A stretch of 64,000 nt of DNA from Chloroflexota bacterium (GTDB taxonomy: Bacteria; Chloroflexota; Anaerolineae; Aggregatilineales; Phototrophicaceae). Below are positions 55,402-64,000 of this stretch, piece after piece (the stretch's first letter is position 1; each line of letters starts with the position of its first letter). The position numbers and the translations under genes were made by a program. The notes under the pieces were generated by a model that was not told where the DNA came from, did not search any database, and worked only from the letters and a program-made list of their open reading frames with translations. Location: the NCBI GenBank assembly GCA_028873975.1, contig JAPPMO010000082.1, positions 1-64,000 on the forward strand, given 5' to 3'.

Positions 55402-57231
55402 ATGACCGTCAGCAAAGACAAAGCACAGAACCGGCGCCCGCCGAAGCAAAAGCAAAACGGAGACGAGCGGAGCATTCTCGAAATCTCGGACGATCACAAG
55501 CCGGGCTTCGACCGTGATGTCACAGCACGCCTTTTCAGCTACTTGAGACCGCACCGATACAAGTTGACTGTCGCCATCGCGACCATGCTATTGAGCGTGT
55601 TCGCCAATGTCGTCAGCCCGCCCTTGATTGGCTGGGCGATCGACGAAGGCATCCGCAGGCGAGACATGTCCGTCGTCGTCTTGGGCGTGATCGCCTTTAT
55701 CCTTCTCCAGGTCATGGGATTCATCGGCTTTCGCGTGCAAGTGGGCAATATGGCGGTCATCGGCCAATCCATCATTCGCACCCTGCGCGACCAACTCTTT
55801 GACCACATTCAGTACTTGTCAATTGACTTCTTCGCCGAATATGAAGTCGGCCGCTTGATCGCGCGCTTGATCAGCGATGTCAACGTGATACGCGAGGCGG
55901 TGACATTCGCGGCTGTCGGCAGCATACGCGAGGTCCTGATGCTGGGCGGCATCCTCATCTCGATGATCCTGATCAATATCCAGCTCACCCTGGTTGCCTT
56001 TATCGTCTTGGTCGTTCTGGCGCTGATTGCCAACTTTTGGCGCGTTCATGCCCGCAGCGCCTACTTGCGCGTGTCCGACGCCAACGCCAAGGTCAACGCG
56101 GAGTTATCCGAAGCTTTTAATGGCGTGCGCGTCACGCAGGCATTTTCCCGGCAAACGCACAACTACGACCGTTTTATCAACGAGATCAACATGGCGAGCC
56201 GTCAAGCCACCGTCCGCGCAACCCTCATTTCCAGCTTGTTCTATCCCACTGTCGAATTGATAGGCGGCGTCGCGACCGGGACCCTGATTTTTGTGGGGGG
56301 CAGCTTGGTGCTGGAAGACAGGATCACCGTAGGCGTCTTGCTCGCCTTTATCTTGTATATCCAGCAGTTCTTCTTTCCAATTCGACTGTTGGCGCAGCGC
56401 TATAACCTCTTGCAGGCTGTTATCGCCTCCTCCTATCGCATCTTCAAATTGATGGACCACCCGGCGAGCATCCGCGACCAGGTCAACGCCGACAATCTGC
56501 CCGGCATCCAGGGACATATCCGTTTCGACGACGTTTCCTTCCGCTATGCGGAGGACGGCGAATGGGTGCTTAAGCATGTCGACCTTGATGTACCCGCGGG
56601 TTCGACGGTGGCTTTCGTCGGTCATACCGGCGCCGGCAAGACCACCATGGTCAAGCTCCTGATGCGTTTCTACGACGTCAGCAAGGGCGCGATCACAGTG
56701 GATGACTATGACCTGAAGGATGTGACGCAAAACAGCCTGCGGCGGCAGATCAGCGTGGTGCCGCAAGACACGCACCTGTTTTCCGGCACTGTCATGGACA
56801 ATATACGCTACGGCCGCTTGAATGCGACGGACGAAGAAGTCGTTGAAGCCGCCAAAACCGTCGGCGCGCACCAGTTTATCACCGGGCTGGCCGACGGCTA
56901 CCTCACCGATATCATGGAAGGCGGCGCCGTGCTGTCGACCGGGCAGCGCCAGCTATTGGCATTCGCCCGCGCCCTGCTGGCCGATCCGCGTGTCCTCATC
57001 CTCGACGAAGCCACCAGCAATATCGATACGCAGACCGAGCGCATTATCCAAAAAGCGCTGGAGCGCCTGTTGGAGGGCCGCACCAGCTTTGTGATCGCGC
57101 ATCGTCTGAGTACGATCACTTCAGCCGATATGATCGTCGTCATGGACCATGGCGAGATCGTCGAGCAAGGCAGTCATCAAGAATTGCTGGCGCAGGAAGG
57201 CGTTTATCATCAGCTGTTCACGCTGGTTTGA
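55402..57231 (+). CDS. Heterodimeric ABC exporter, subunit B (catalytic)
   Basis: A 609-residue half-transporter with six helices. Walker A GHTGAGKTT (about 406), intact Walker B Glu (LILDEATS) and switch His (IAHRLS), but a modified signature LSTGQ. Paired with subunit A this leaves one consensus ATP site (Walker motifs of B, LSGGQ of A) and one degenerate site. ATG at 55402 is favoured; a TTG overlapping the upstream stop is possible. Confidence 0.92.
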   Translation: MTVSKDKAQNRRPPKQKQNGDERSILEISDDHKPGFDRDVTARLFSYLRPHRYKLTVAIATMLLSVFANVVSPPLIGWAIDEGIRRRDMSVVVLGVIAFILLQVMGFIGFRVQVGNMAVIGQSIIRTLRDQLFDHIQYLSIDFFAEYEVGRLIARLISDVNVIREAVTFAAVGSIREVLMLGGILISMILINIQLTLVAFIVLVVLALIANFWRVHARSAYLRVSDANAKVNAELSEAFNGVRVTQAFSRQTHNYDRFINEINMASRQATVRATLISSLFYPTVELIGGVATGTLIFVGGSLVLEDRITVGVLLAFILYIQQFFFPIRLLAQRYNLLQAVIASSYRIFKLMDHPASIRDQVNADNLPGIQGHIRFDDVSFRYAEDGEWVLKHVDLDVPAGSTVAFVGHTGAGKTTMVKLLMRFYDVSKGAITVDDYDLKDVTQNSLRRQISVVPQDTHLFSGTVMDNIRYGRLNATDEEVVEAAKTVGAHQFITGLADGYLTDIMEGGAVLSTGQRQLLAFARALLADPRVLILDEATSNIDTQTERIIQKALERLLEGRTSFVIAHRLSTITSADMIVVMDHGEIVEQGSHQELLAQEGVYHQLFTLV

Positions 57232-57240
57232 CCCCGGACA

Positions 57241-58440
57241 TCAAGGCCTGTTGTCGTCCGAAAACTGAAAGTTGAGATCACTGGCGCGGCGAATCGTCGT
57301 TTCGCCATAGCGGTCGCGCAAGTTATCCAGGACCGATTGCAAATCATCAACCTGACGGTCCAGGTCCCAAAGTCCGAGTTGACGATTCGGCAGGCCAAAG
57401 CCGCTCAACCCTACGCCGACCAGCCGCACTGCCCTGCCATCGGGCCAGTGACTCTCAAAGAGCGCTGTCGCCTTCGAGTAAATCTCGTCGTCGAGATCGG
57501 TGGGATTGTCCAAGGTGATCTGCCTGGTCAAGGTCGTGAAGTCCGTCCAGCGCAGCTTGAGCTTGACCGTCGCGCCGGCCAAGCCCGCCTTGCGCGCTTG
57601 CCTGCCAACGCCATCCGACAAGCGCCGCAAGGTCAGCTCCAACTGCGACCTGTCGTCCACGTCGCGGGGGAAGGTCACTTCTTTGCTGATCGATTTCGCC
57701 TCTCCGGTCGGCAAGACCGGGCGATGATCGATGCCTTGCGCGCGCTGCCACAATTCACTCCCGAGTTTTCCAAGCCGGCGCTTAAGCGCGGCTTCCGACC
57801 AATGTGCCAGCTCCCCGACTCTCGTCAGCCCCAGCGCAGCCAAATCCTCCGCGGTCTTCGGTCCCACCCCCCAGAGCGCGCGTATCGGCAGCGCCGCCAT
57901 GAACTGGCTTTCCTCGCCAGCCGCTACAATCGTGATCGCATTTGGCGGCTTGCCCTTGGCTTGCCGCGCCTTGCCTACGGTATTGGCGGTCTTTGCCACC
58001 AGCTTGTTCGTGGCGCCGCCGAGCGAACAGGGCAGATCCAACTCCTTGTTAATGCGCGCCTGCAAATCTCGCGCGATTTCCCCTATGGGGCTGGGCAGAA
58101 TCGTCACATCGAGAAAGGCTTCGTCAATCGACAAGGGTTCTACATCCGGCGCTGTATCCCGCAAAATAGCCATGACCTGCCGCGAACGTTCCGAATAGGC
58201 GCCCCGCGTCTGCGAAACGATGATCAGTTCAGGGCAAAGCCGCAAAGCCTGGGCCATGGGCATCGCCGAGCGCACGCCGTATTGGCGCGCCGGGTACGAT
58301 GCCGAAGCGACCACCCCGCGCTCGCCCGGCTGCCCGCCCACAGCGATCGGCTTGCCCCGCAAGTCCGGATTAAACTGTTCCTCGACAGCGCAGAAAAAGG
58401 CATCCAGATCCAGATGAAGAATTTTTCGGGTCTTAGGCAT
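57241..58440 (-). CDS. dinB: DNA polymerase IV (Y family)
   Basis: A translesion polymerase of 399 residues. Catalytic residues are in HLDLDAFFCAVEE and LSIDEAFLDV; steric/finger segments include SYPARQYGVRSAM. HhH motif GVGPKTAEDLAALGL and a little-finger domain follow. The C-terminus NRQLGLWD is a short QxxLxLF-like clamp-binding motif. ATG at 58440 is used; the frame extends upstream without support. Convergent with the exporter, 9 bases apart. No LexA box was found upstream. Confidence 0.94.
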   Translation of the reverse strand: MPKTRKILHLDLDAFFCAVEEQFNPDLRGKPIAVGGQPGERGVVASASYPARQYGVRSAMPMAQALRLCPELIIVSQTRGAYSERSRQVMAILRDTAPDVEPLSIDEAFLDVTILPSPIGEIARDLQARINKELDLPCSLGGATNKLVAKTANTVGKARQAKGKPPNAITIVAAGEESQFMAALPIRALWGVGPKTAEDLAALGLTRVGELAHWSEAALKRRLGKLGSELWQRAQGIDHRPVLPTGEAKSISKEVTFPRDVDDRSQLELTLRRLSDGVGRQARKAGLAGATVKLKLRWTDFTTLTRQITLDNPTDLDDEIYSKATALFESHWPDGRAVRLVGVGLSGFGLPNRQLGLWDLDRQVDDLQSVLDNLRDRYGETTIRRASDLNFQFSDDNRP

Positions 58441-58558
58441 GCGCTTGGCTCTTAACTGATTCAAAAGCCGTCTCCACGAGACGCGCCAAGTCATATAGAA
58501 TATATTTTCTATTGTAACAGGTCCCGATCTGGAAATCAATCATTTCTGCGCTCTCGGG

Positions 58559-58783
58559 TGCATTTCAGATTATTGGCAAGTCAAGCGATTTTGCCCGGTC
58601 GAAAAGCATGACCAACCACAGGTCGCGTAGGTCGCGTAGACACTGACCGCCGACCCTGACCGTCAAGACACGAAGAATACAAAGTAAATGCGGCTTTTCT
58701 CTGTGCGCTCTGCGCCTCTGTGGCTAATTTTCAGTTTGTTCGTTGCATCGTCCCACTAGATACCATTTTTGAAGCGATTGCCC
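58559..58783. repeat. Dispersed intergenic repeat, copy B
   Basis: Lies in the 444-base gap between dinB and glgB. It starts TGCATTTCAGATTATTGGCAA as in copy A and ends with the shared 88-base block 58696-58783. Inside, 58630-58648 is the exact reverse complement of the 19-base core of copy A, preceded by a tandem AGGTCGCGT duplication. Confidence 0.8.
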
Positions 58784-58840
58784 CGGCCCCTCCAAAGCGC
58801 CGCAGACATGTACCGACCTTCGCTTTCGGGGCAAAGCGTT

Positions 58841-58846
58841 TATAAT
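58841..58846 (+). promoter_or_regulatory. -10 element of glgB
   Basis: A consensus TATAAT 38 bases before the glgB ATG. The -35 region (TTCGCT at 16 bases) is weak. Confidence 0.45.
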
Positions 58847-58884
58847 ACCGTCAGCGCAAAACATCCGAAGCAACAGGAAACGAA

Positions 58885-61080
58885 ATGCCATTAGACATTC
58901 ATCCCGACGCCATTCGCGCCTTGGTCAGCGGCGAGCTCGGCGCTCCGGGTGCGATTCTGGGCAGACATCAGCGCGGCGACAAGGTATCGATCCGCAGCTT
59001 CAGACCTTGGGCGGAGCGCATTGATATCGTCGACGACCACTCCGGCCGGCGCGCGCCGATGCGCAAGCTGCACGCTGAGGGGCTCTTCGTGGCGGAGCTG
59101 GACCAGTCATGGCGCTCCGCCAGCTATCATTTCGAAGCGACTATGCCAGACGGGGGCGGCGAGACTTACGGCGATCCTTATACCTATCCTCCCCTGCTCA
59201 CGGATTACGATGTCTATCTTTTTGCTCAAGGACGGCATCTCGATATCTACAAAAAGCTGGGGGCGCATCCGCGCCGGGTTGCTGGCGTATCAGGCATCAA
59301 CTTCGCTGTCTGGGCGCCGAATTGCTATAAAATTGCGGTGACCGGCGATTTCAATCGTTGGGATGCCCGTGTCCACCCATTGCAAGCCAATGGCGATTCC
59401 GGCATCTGGGAGATTTTCCTTCCCGGCTTGGCGCCGGGGTGCAGCTACAAATACGAAATCCGTTCCCACAACGACGGCTATCGCGCCGAAAAAGCGGATC
59501 CATACGCTTTCTACGCTGAAGTGCGGCCCTCAACCGCTTCCGTCGTTTACGATATAGCGGAATACCAGTGGCGTGACGAGGACTGGATGGCGGCTCGCGC
59601 CCGGCGCGACCCGCTTGCGGAGCCTATGAACATATACGAGGCGCATCCGGGTTCCTGGCGGCGCGACCAAGAGAACAATTTTCTGGGCTATCGTCAACTG
59701 GCCGACGAATTGGTCCCATACCTTGTCGATATGGGTTACACCCATCTGGAGATCTTGCCCGTCGCCGAACACCCTCTGGACGCCTCCTGGGGATATCAAG
59801 TCACCGGTTATTTCGCGCCCACCAGCCGCCACGGGACACCAACTGACTTCATGCATCTGGTCGATACCTGCCATCAGAACGGCATCGCGATCATCCTCGA
59901 CTGGGTGCCGGCGCACTTCCCCAAAGACGGCCACGGTCTCAACTATTTTGACGGTACCCATCTTTATAGCCACGAGGATCCGCGCCAGGGCGAACACCCC
60001 GAATGGGGCACTATGATTTTCAACTACGAGCGGGATGAAGTGCGCAACTTCTTGATCTCAAACGCCCTTTTCTGGCTCAAGGAATATCATATCGACGGCC
60101 TGCGCGTCGATGCCGTGTCGTCGATGATTTATCTGAATTTCTCGCGCGAAGACGGCGACTGGATCGCCAACAAATACGGCGGTCACGAGAATCTGGGCGC
60201 GCTCGAGTTCCTGCGGGAATTCAACACCGTTGTCCATGCCGAAGCGCCTGGCGCGGTCACCATCGCCGAAGAATCGACCGCCTGGCCGATGGTATCGCGC
60301 CCGACCTACGTCGGCGGACTGGGATTCACGCTGAAATGGAACATGGGCTGGATGCACGACACGCTGGCGTATATGAAGCACGATCCAGTGCACCGGCGCT
60401 TTCATCATCACCGCATCACCTTTGCCCTGCTCTACGCCTTCAGCGAGAACTTTGTCTTGCCCCTTTCCCATGACGAAGTCGTGCACATGAAGGGTTCGCT
60501 CATCGGCAAGCTGCCCGGCGACTACTGGCAGAAGTTCGCGGGACTGCGGTTGCTCTTCGGCTATCAGTACACGCAAGTCGGCAAAATCCTGAATTTCATG
60601 GGTAACGAAATCGGACAATTCTCCGAATGGAGCGAAGAGCGCAGCCTCGATTGGCGCCTGCTCGAGTACGAGAAACATGCGCAATTGCAAGCCTGGGTGA
60701 AAGACCTCAACCATTTCTACCGAGATCAGCCAGCCTTATGGCAAGTCGACTTTGACGGCGCGGGCTTTTCCTGGATCGAAGCCAACGACGCCGATCACAG
60801 CGTTTACAGCTATATTCGTTTCGCCGCGGACAAACAGGACTTTCTGGTTGTGATCTTGAATTGCACGCCGGTGATCCGCGAGGACTATCGCATCGGCGTG
60901 CCACGAGCGGGATATTATCAAGAGTCGCTCAATAGCGATGCCGAGGCTTACGGCGGGGGCAACATAGGCAATCTGGGAGGCGTCAAAAGCGAAGAAGCTT
61001 CCAGTCACGGCCTGCCGCATAGCATTCGCTTGCGCCTGCCGCCGCTGGCGATCATCATCCTCAAGCCCAAGCTGGATTAG
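58885..61080 (+). CDS. glgB: 1,4-alpha-glucan branching enzyme (GH13)
   Basis: Introduces alpha-1,6 branches in glycogen. The 731-residue enzyme has two N-terminal beta modules (N1 with FRPWAERI, and CBM48 with FAVWAPN and VTGDFNRWD). The GH13 barrel carries GYTHLEILPVAEHPLDASWGYQ split by region markers, ILDWVPAHFP, GLRVDAVSSM (nucleophile Asp), AEEST (acid Glu) and LSHDEVVH. A C-terminal beta domain follows. AGGAA lies upstream of the ATG. Other glycogen genes are not adjacent. Confidence 0.96.
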   Translation: MPLDIHPDAIRALVSGELGAPGAILGRHQRGDKVSIRSFRPWAERIDIVDDHSGRRAPMRKLHAEGLFVAELDQSWRSASYHFEATMPDGGGETYGDPYTYPPLLTDYDVYLFAQGRHLDIYKKLGAHPRRVAGVSGINFAVWAPNCYKIAVTGDFNRWDARVHPLQANGDSGIWEIFLPGLAPGCSYKYEIRSHNDGYRAEKADPYAFYAEVRPSTASVVYDIAEYQWRDEDWMAARARRDPLAEPMNIYEAHPGSWRRDQENNFLGYRQLADELVPYLVDMGYTHLEILPVAEHPLDASWGYQVTGYFAPTSRHGTPTDFMHLVDTCHQNGIAIILDWVPAHFPKDGHGLNYFDGTHLYSHEDPRQGEHPEWGTMIFNYERDEVRNFLISNALFWLKEYHIDGLRVDAVSSMIYLNFSREDGDWIANKYGGHENLGALEFLREFNTVVHAEAPGAVTIAEESTAWPMVSRPTYVGGLGFTLKWNMGWMHDTLAYMKHDPVHRRFHHHRITFALLYAFSENFVLPLSHDEVVHMKGSLIGKLPGDYWQKFAGLRLLFGYQYTQVGKILNFMGNEIGQFSEWSEERSLDWRLLEYEKHAQLQAWVKDLNHFYRDQPALWQVDFDGAGFSWIEANDADHSVYSYIRFAADKQDFLVVILNCTPVIREDYRIGVPRAGYYQESLNSDAEAYGGGNIGNLGGVKSEEASSHGLPHSIRLRLPPLAIIILKPKLD

Positions 61081-61153
61081 CCGATCGCGAAACTTTGCCC
61101 GTCCGCGAAGAACTGGCGGGCTGCTATCCAGGCGCTTCGGCAAGACTCAGCCA

Positions 61154-62530
61154 TCACCGTCGCCTGGGCTGCGGCGTCACCAATGCCATTGCCAGCACCA
61201 CCATTGCCAGCAGCGCCCCCAGCGCCAGCGCCGGACCGTATCCGCCGGCATGGTCGAAACTCAAGCCAAACAGCGCCGGTCCGATCGCGCTGCCGATGAT
61301 GCCCGCGGTGAAGACGAAGCCGCGAATCTCGCCCTGGAACCTGCGGCCGAACATATTGGTCCAGACCGCGCCGTCAAAGACATAACCGATGCCCAGCCCC
61401 AAGCCGCTGGCCAATGCGTAGAGTATCAGCAGCGCGGTATCCCGCATGGTCATGGCCAACAAGCAGGCGCTCGCAAGTCCCAACATAGCCAGGACGACGA
61501 CGATCGAGGGCTTAAAACGGTCGATCAAGTAACCAGCCAGCAGCGCCGAGCCCGCCGCGAAGATCGACAGCAAGGCGAAGGTCTCAGTCGCCACCTGCGC
61601 GCTGTGGTTCAATTGCGCGAAGATCGATACCTGATGCAAGATCAGTCCCGTTCCCCAAGCCGAAGGCAGCATCCTCGCGAACAAATAGATCCAAAGTACT
61701 GGCGTACGCATCGCCTCACGCAGGGTCCAGTTTTCCTCGTTGACATCCGCGGCAACGGGATGATCACCCGAGTAGGCATCGCGCTTCGCGCTGTTTATGT
61801 AAACCGCGTCGCTCAAGCGACGAGTCGGCTTAGAATTTTGCGTGAGCGGGACATTCCTGTGACCTTTTCGCCGGTTACGCGCCGAGCGGCTCTGGTTGTC
61901 CGGCAACAAGCCATAATCTTCGGGCTTGTCGCGCATCAAGAATCCAAAGAGCGGAACTACAAGAGCGCTAACGCCGACTCCCAGTACGACAAAAGCTGCC
62001 CGCCAATCCAAGCTATCCAAAAGCGCTCGCAGCCCGTTGACGTACAAGCCTTGAAAAAGCGCATAAGCCAGCGCGAGATAAGCCATCATGCGGCCCCGGC
62101 GCGAGCGGAACCAGTTGGCGACCGCTGTCGAACTGACCAGAGTAAGCGCGCCCTGCCCCAAACCGCGAATACCGATGAAGGCGACCAGCAGCATGGCCGG
62201 ACCATTGATGATGGAGCACAGGCAAAGCACTACACCGAACAGGAAACCAATCGCCGCGCCAGTCCGCCGATTGCCGGCCAAATCCAGTTTCCGACCCAGC
62301 CAGGTCAAGCCAAATGACGCGATAAAGGTGCCAAGCCCATATAGACTGCTAACAGTCGTGCGATCCAAGCCAAAATCGGCGATGAAATAATCCATGAACA
62401 AGGAAACGGAGTAACTCTGCCCCGGCGAGCTGGCCGCCGTACCCACAAGCGCCACAAACCAGACGACCCAGCCATAATAAATCGGCATGGTCGTCACCAC
62501 CGACTTGTATCCCGGCGCTTTTGCCGTCAT
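61154..62530 (-). CDS. MFS transporter (OFA/MCT-like)
   Basis: A 458-residue major-facilitator protein with about twelve helices. IYYGWVVWFVALVGTAASSPGQSY opens helix 1 as in oxalate:formate/monocarboxylate transporter relatives (read in two pieces). LGRKLDLAGNRR is the loop 2-3 motif. A basic cytoplasmic loop of about 70 residues (LPDNQSRSARNRRKG on) separates the halves. It is divergent from fhs, so a monocarboxylate such as formate is a possible but unproven substrate. Confidence 0.82.
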   Translation of the reverse strand: MTAKAPGYKSVVTTMPIYYGWVVWFVALVGTAASSPGQSYSVSLFMDYFIADFGLDRTTVSSLYGLGTFIASFGLTWLGRKLDLAGNRRTGAAIGFLFGVVLCLCSIINGPAMLLVAFIGIRGLGQGALTLVSSTAVANWFRSRRGRMMAYLALAYALFQGLYVNGLRALLDSLDWRAAFVVLGVGVSALVVPLFGFLMRDKPEDYGLLPDNQSRSARNRRKGHRNVPLTQNSKPTRRLSDAVYINSAKRDAYSGDHPVAADVNEENWTLREAMRTPVLWIYLFARMLPSAWGTGLILHQVSIFAQLNHSAQVATETFALLSIFAAGSALLAGYLIDRFKPSIVVVLAMLGLASACLLAMTMRDTALLILYALASGLGLGIGYVFDGAVWTNMFGRRFQGEIRGFVFTAGIIGSAIGPALFGLSFDHAGGYGPALALGALLAMVVLAMALVTPQPRRR

Positions 62531-62690
62531 GGTCCCTCTTTACGCTGATTCTGAAAACGGAGCAGGACGCGAACATTATATAGGGCAGACAAAGATTTAA
62601 CAGTCACGCAAACAAGTTCATGCTAAGATTGATTATGGAAATCTGTTGCTTCTTTAACATCGCCGGCCTATGACAAAAGGATCAGCCACT

Positions 62691-64000
62691 ATGGTCATCC
62701 CGTCAGATTTGGAAATCGCCCAAAACGCGGATCTACTTCATATCAATCAGATCGCCGAGCAAATGGGATTGGACCCCGACCGCGACCTTGAGCACTATGG
62801 GAAATATGTCGCGAAGATCAATCTGGAAGCGCTGGAACGGCTGGGAGATCGACCAAACGCCAAGTACGTGGATGTCACGGCGATCACGCCGACTCCGCTG
62901 GGCGAAGGCAAATCGACCACGACCGTCGGCATCGGCCAGGCGATGAAGCACATCGGCAAAAAAGCCGTCATCACAGTCCGCCAGCCCTCGCAGGGTCCAA
63001 CCTTTGGCATCAAGGGCGGCGCTGCCGGGGGCGGCTACAGCCAGATCGTGCCGATGGAGAACTTCAACCTGCACTTGACCGGCGATATCCACGCCATCAG
63101 CGCCGCGCACAATCTGATCGCCGCTATGCTCGACGCCCATATTTACCACGGCAACAAGCGCGATATTGACATCCATAACATCCCCTGGCGGCGTGTGGTG
63201 GATTTGAACGACCGCGCCTTGCGCAATATCGTCATCGGCTTGGGCAAGCGCTTTGATGGCCTGCCGCGCGAAAGCGGCTACGACATCACCGTCGCTTCCG
63301 AGATCATGGCGATCCTGGCTTTGACCACATCGCTGCAAGACATGCGCCAGCGCATTGGCAGAATGGTCGTCGCTTACGACAAGGACAAAAATCCGGTCAG
63401 CGCGGAAGACATCGGCGCGGCCGGCGCCGCCACTGTTTTGATGAAAGAGGCCATCAAACCAAACTTGATGCAATCCCTGGAAAACACGCCGGCGCTGGTG
63501 CACGCGGGACCCTTCGCCAATATCGCGCATGGCAATTCCTCCATCATCGCCGATTTGGTCGCCATGAAAACCGGAGAGTATGTCGTTACGGAATCGGGCT
63601 TCGGCGCGGATATCGGCGCCGAGAAATTCTTCAATATCAAATCCCGCATCTCCGGCTTGAAGCCCAACGCGGTCGTGCTGGTGACGACCATTCGCGCGCT
63701 GAAAGCGCATACCGGCAAGTACAGGATTATCCCGGGCCGACCGATTGATCCGGCGCTGAATGAAGAAAATGTCGCCGACGTCCAAAATGGCGCGGCCAAT
63801 ATGGTGCGGCATTTGGAGAATCTCAAGAAATTTGGCGTCAATCCCGTGGTCGCCATCAACGTCTTCGCCGACGATACAGACAGGGAAATCGCGGCTGTGC
63901 GCGAAATCGCGCTGGCGGCTGGCGCGACCGGAGTATCGGTAGCGCGGCATTGGGCGCAGGGCGGCGCCGGCGCGGCCGAACTGGCGGAAATGATCGTCTC
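62691..64000 (+). CDS. fhs: Formate-tetrahydrofolate ligase (3' end beyond window)
   Basis: Makes 10-formyl-THF from formate, THF and ATP. The first 436 codons are present; the gene runs off the window at 64000. Motifs: the P-loop TPTPLGEGKSTTTVGIGQA, RQPSQGPTFGIKGGAAGGG, NFNLHLTGDIHAI, TESGFGADIGAEKF and GVNPVVAINVFADDT. The ATG at 62691 has AAGGA nine bases upstream and gives a family-like start; an ATG at 62670 would add seven residues without a ribosome site. Confidence 0.95.
   Translation, partial: MVIPSDLEIAQNADLLHINQIAEQMGLDPDRDLEHYGKYVAKINLEALERLGDRPNAKYVDVTAITPTPLGEGKSTTTVGIGQAMKHIGKKAVITVRQPSQGPTFGIKGGAAGGGYSQIVPMENFNLHLTGDIHAISAAHNLIAAMLDAHIYHGNKRDIDIHNIPWRRVVDLNDRALRNIVIGLGKRFDGLPRESGYDITVASEIMAILALTTSLQDMRQRIGRMVVAYDKDKNPVSAEDIGAAGAATVLMKEAIKPNLMQSLENTPALVHAGPFANIAHGNSSIIADLVAMKTGEYVVTESGFGADIGAEKFFNIKSRISGLKPNAVVLVTTIRALKAHTGKYRIIPGRPIDPALNEENVADVQNGAANMVRHLENLKKFGVNPVVAINVFADDTDREIAAVREIALAAGATGVSVARHWAQGGAGAAELAEMIV

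Overview
The window reads as a bacterial chromosome segment of moderately high G+C. Housekeeping-type promoters (TTGACA, 17 bp, TANNNT), many 4-base ATGA stop/start overlaps, a tRNA-Trp-sensing T-box, a Gram-positive-type LexA box, an LCP cell-envelope protein, a PHP-type PolX and several AGGAG-type ribosome sites together suggest Chloroflexota (Anaerolineae-like). That assignment is an inference from gene style; there is no rRNA here.

Layout. (1) 0.3-18 kb is aromatic amino-acid biosynthesis on the minus strand. A promoter and Trp T-box (17.7-18.04 kb) lead into trpE-trpG-trpD-trpC-trpF-nudix-trpB-trpA. After about 0.5 kb holding a repeat, a second promoter and a terminator hairpin, aroH-tyrA-aroA-aroE-aroC-aroKB-aroQ follow, and then a type I glutamine synthetase. 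An aspartate kinase on the plus strand runs convergently into the latter. DAHP synthase and prephenate dehydratase are absent from the window. (2) 18.2-34.6 kb is mixed housekeeping: polX, an SH3b protein, ligA, rlmI, a lipoate-ligase-like gene, an LCP protein, an aquaporin, aspS, a membrane glycosyltransferase, an HDAC-like deacetylase and SOS-boxed uvrB. (3) 34.8-40.6 kb carries two Met-type tRNAs, a more A+T-rich two-gene cassette (YwgA/SocA-like protein plus a proteasome-beta-like Ntn hydrolase), lysA, tRNA-Asp and a 777-residue A+T-rich membrane protein. (4) 40.6-45.2 kb is an ABC importer operon (binding protein, sulfatase-like hydrolase, two permeases, no ATPase). (5) 45.4-53.2 kb is accessory metabolism: a nucleoside-phosphorylase-like protein, a MATE/ANK-like transporter, an M24 peptidase, a phosphodiester-glycosidase-like protein, and a three-gene operon ending in a deiodinase-like selenoprotein read through an in-frame UGA. 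(6) 53.5-64 kb holds a heterodimeric ABC exporter, dinB, glgB, an MFS transporter and the 5' part of fhs.

The strongest leads are the selenoprotein at 50654-51409 (UGA at 51200-51202 with a SECIS-like hairpin directly downstream) and the proteasome-like two-gene cassette at 35091-36291. A dispersed intergenic repeat (copies near 10.0-10.3, 18.08-18.17 and 58.56-58.78 kb, plus a related palindrome at 29.6 kb) links otherwise unrelated intergenic gaps. Functions are assigned from recognisable motifs read by eye; no database search was possible.
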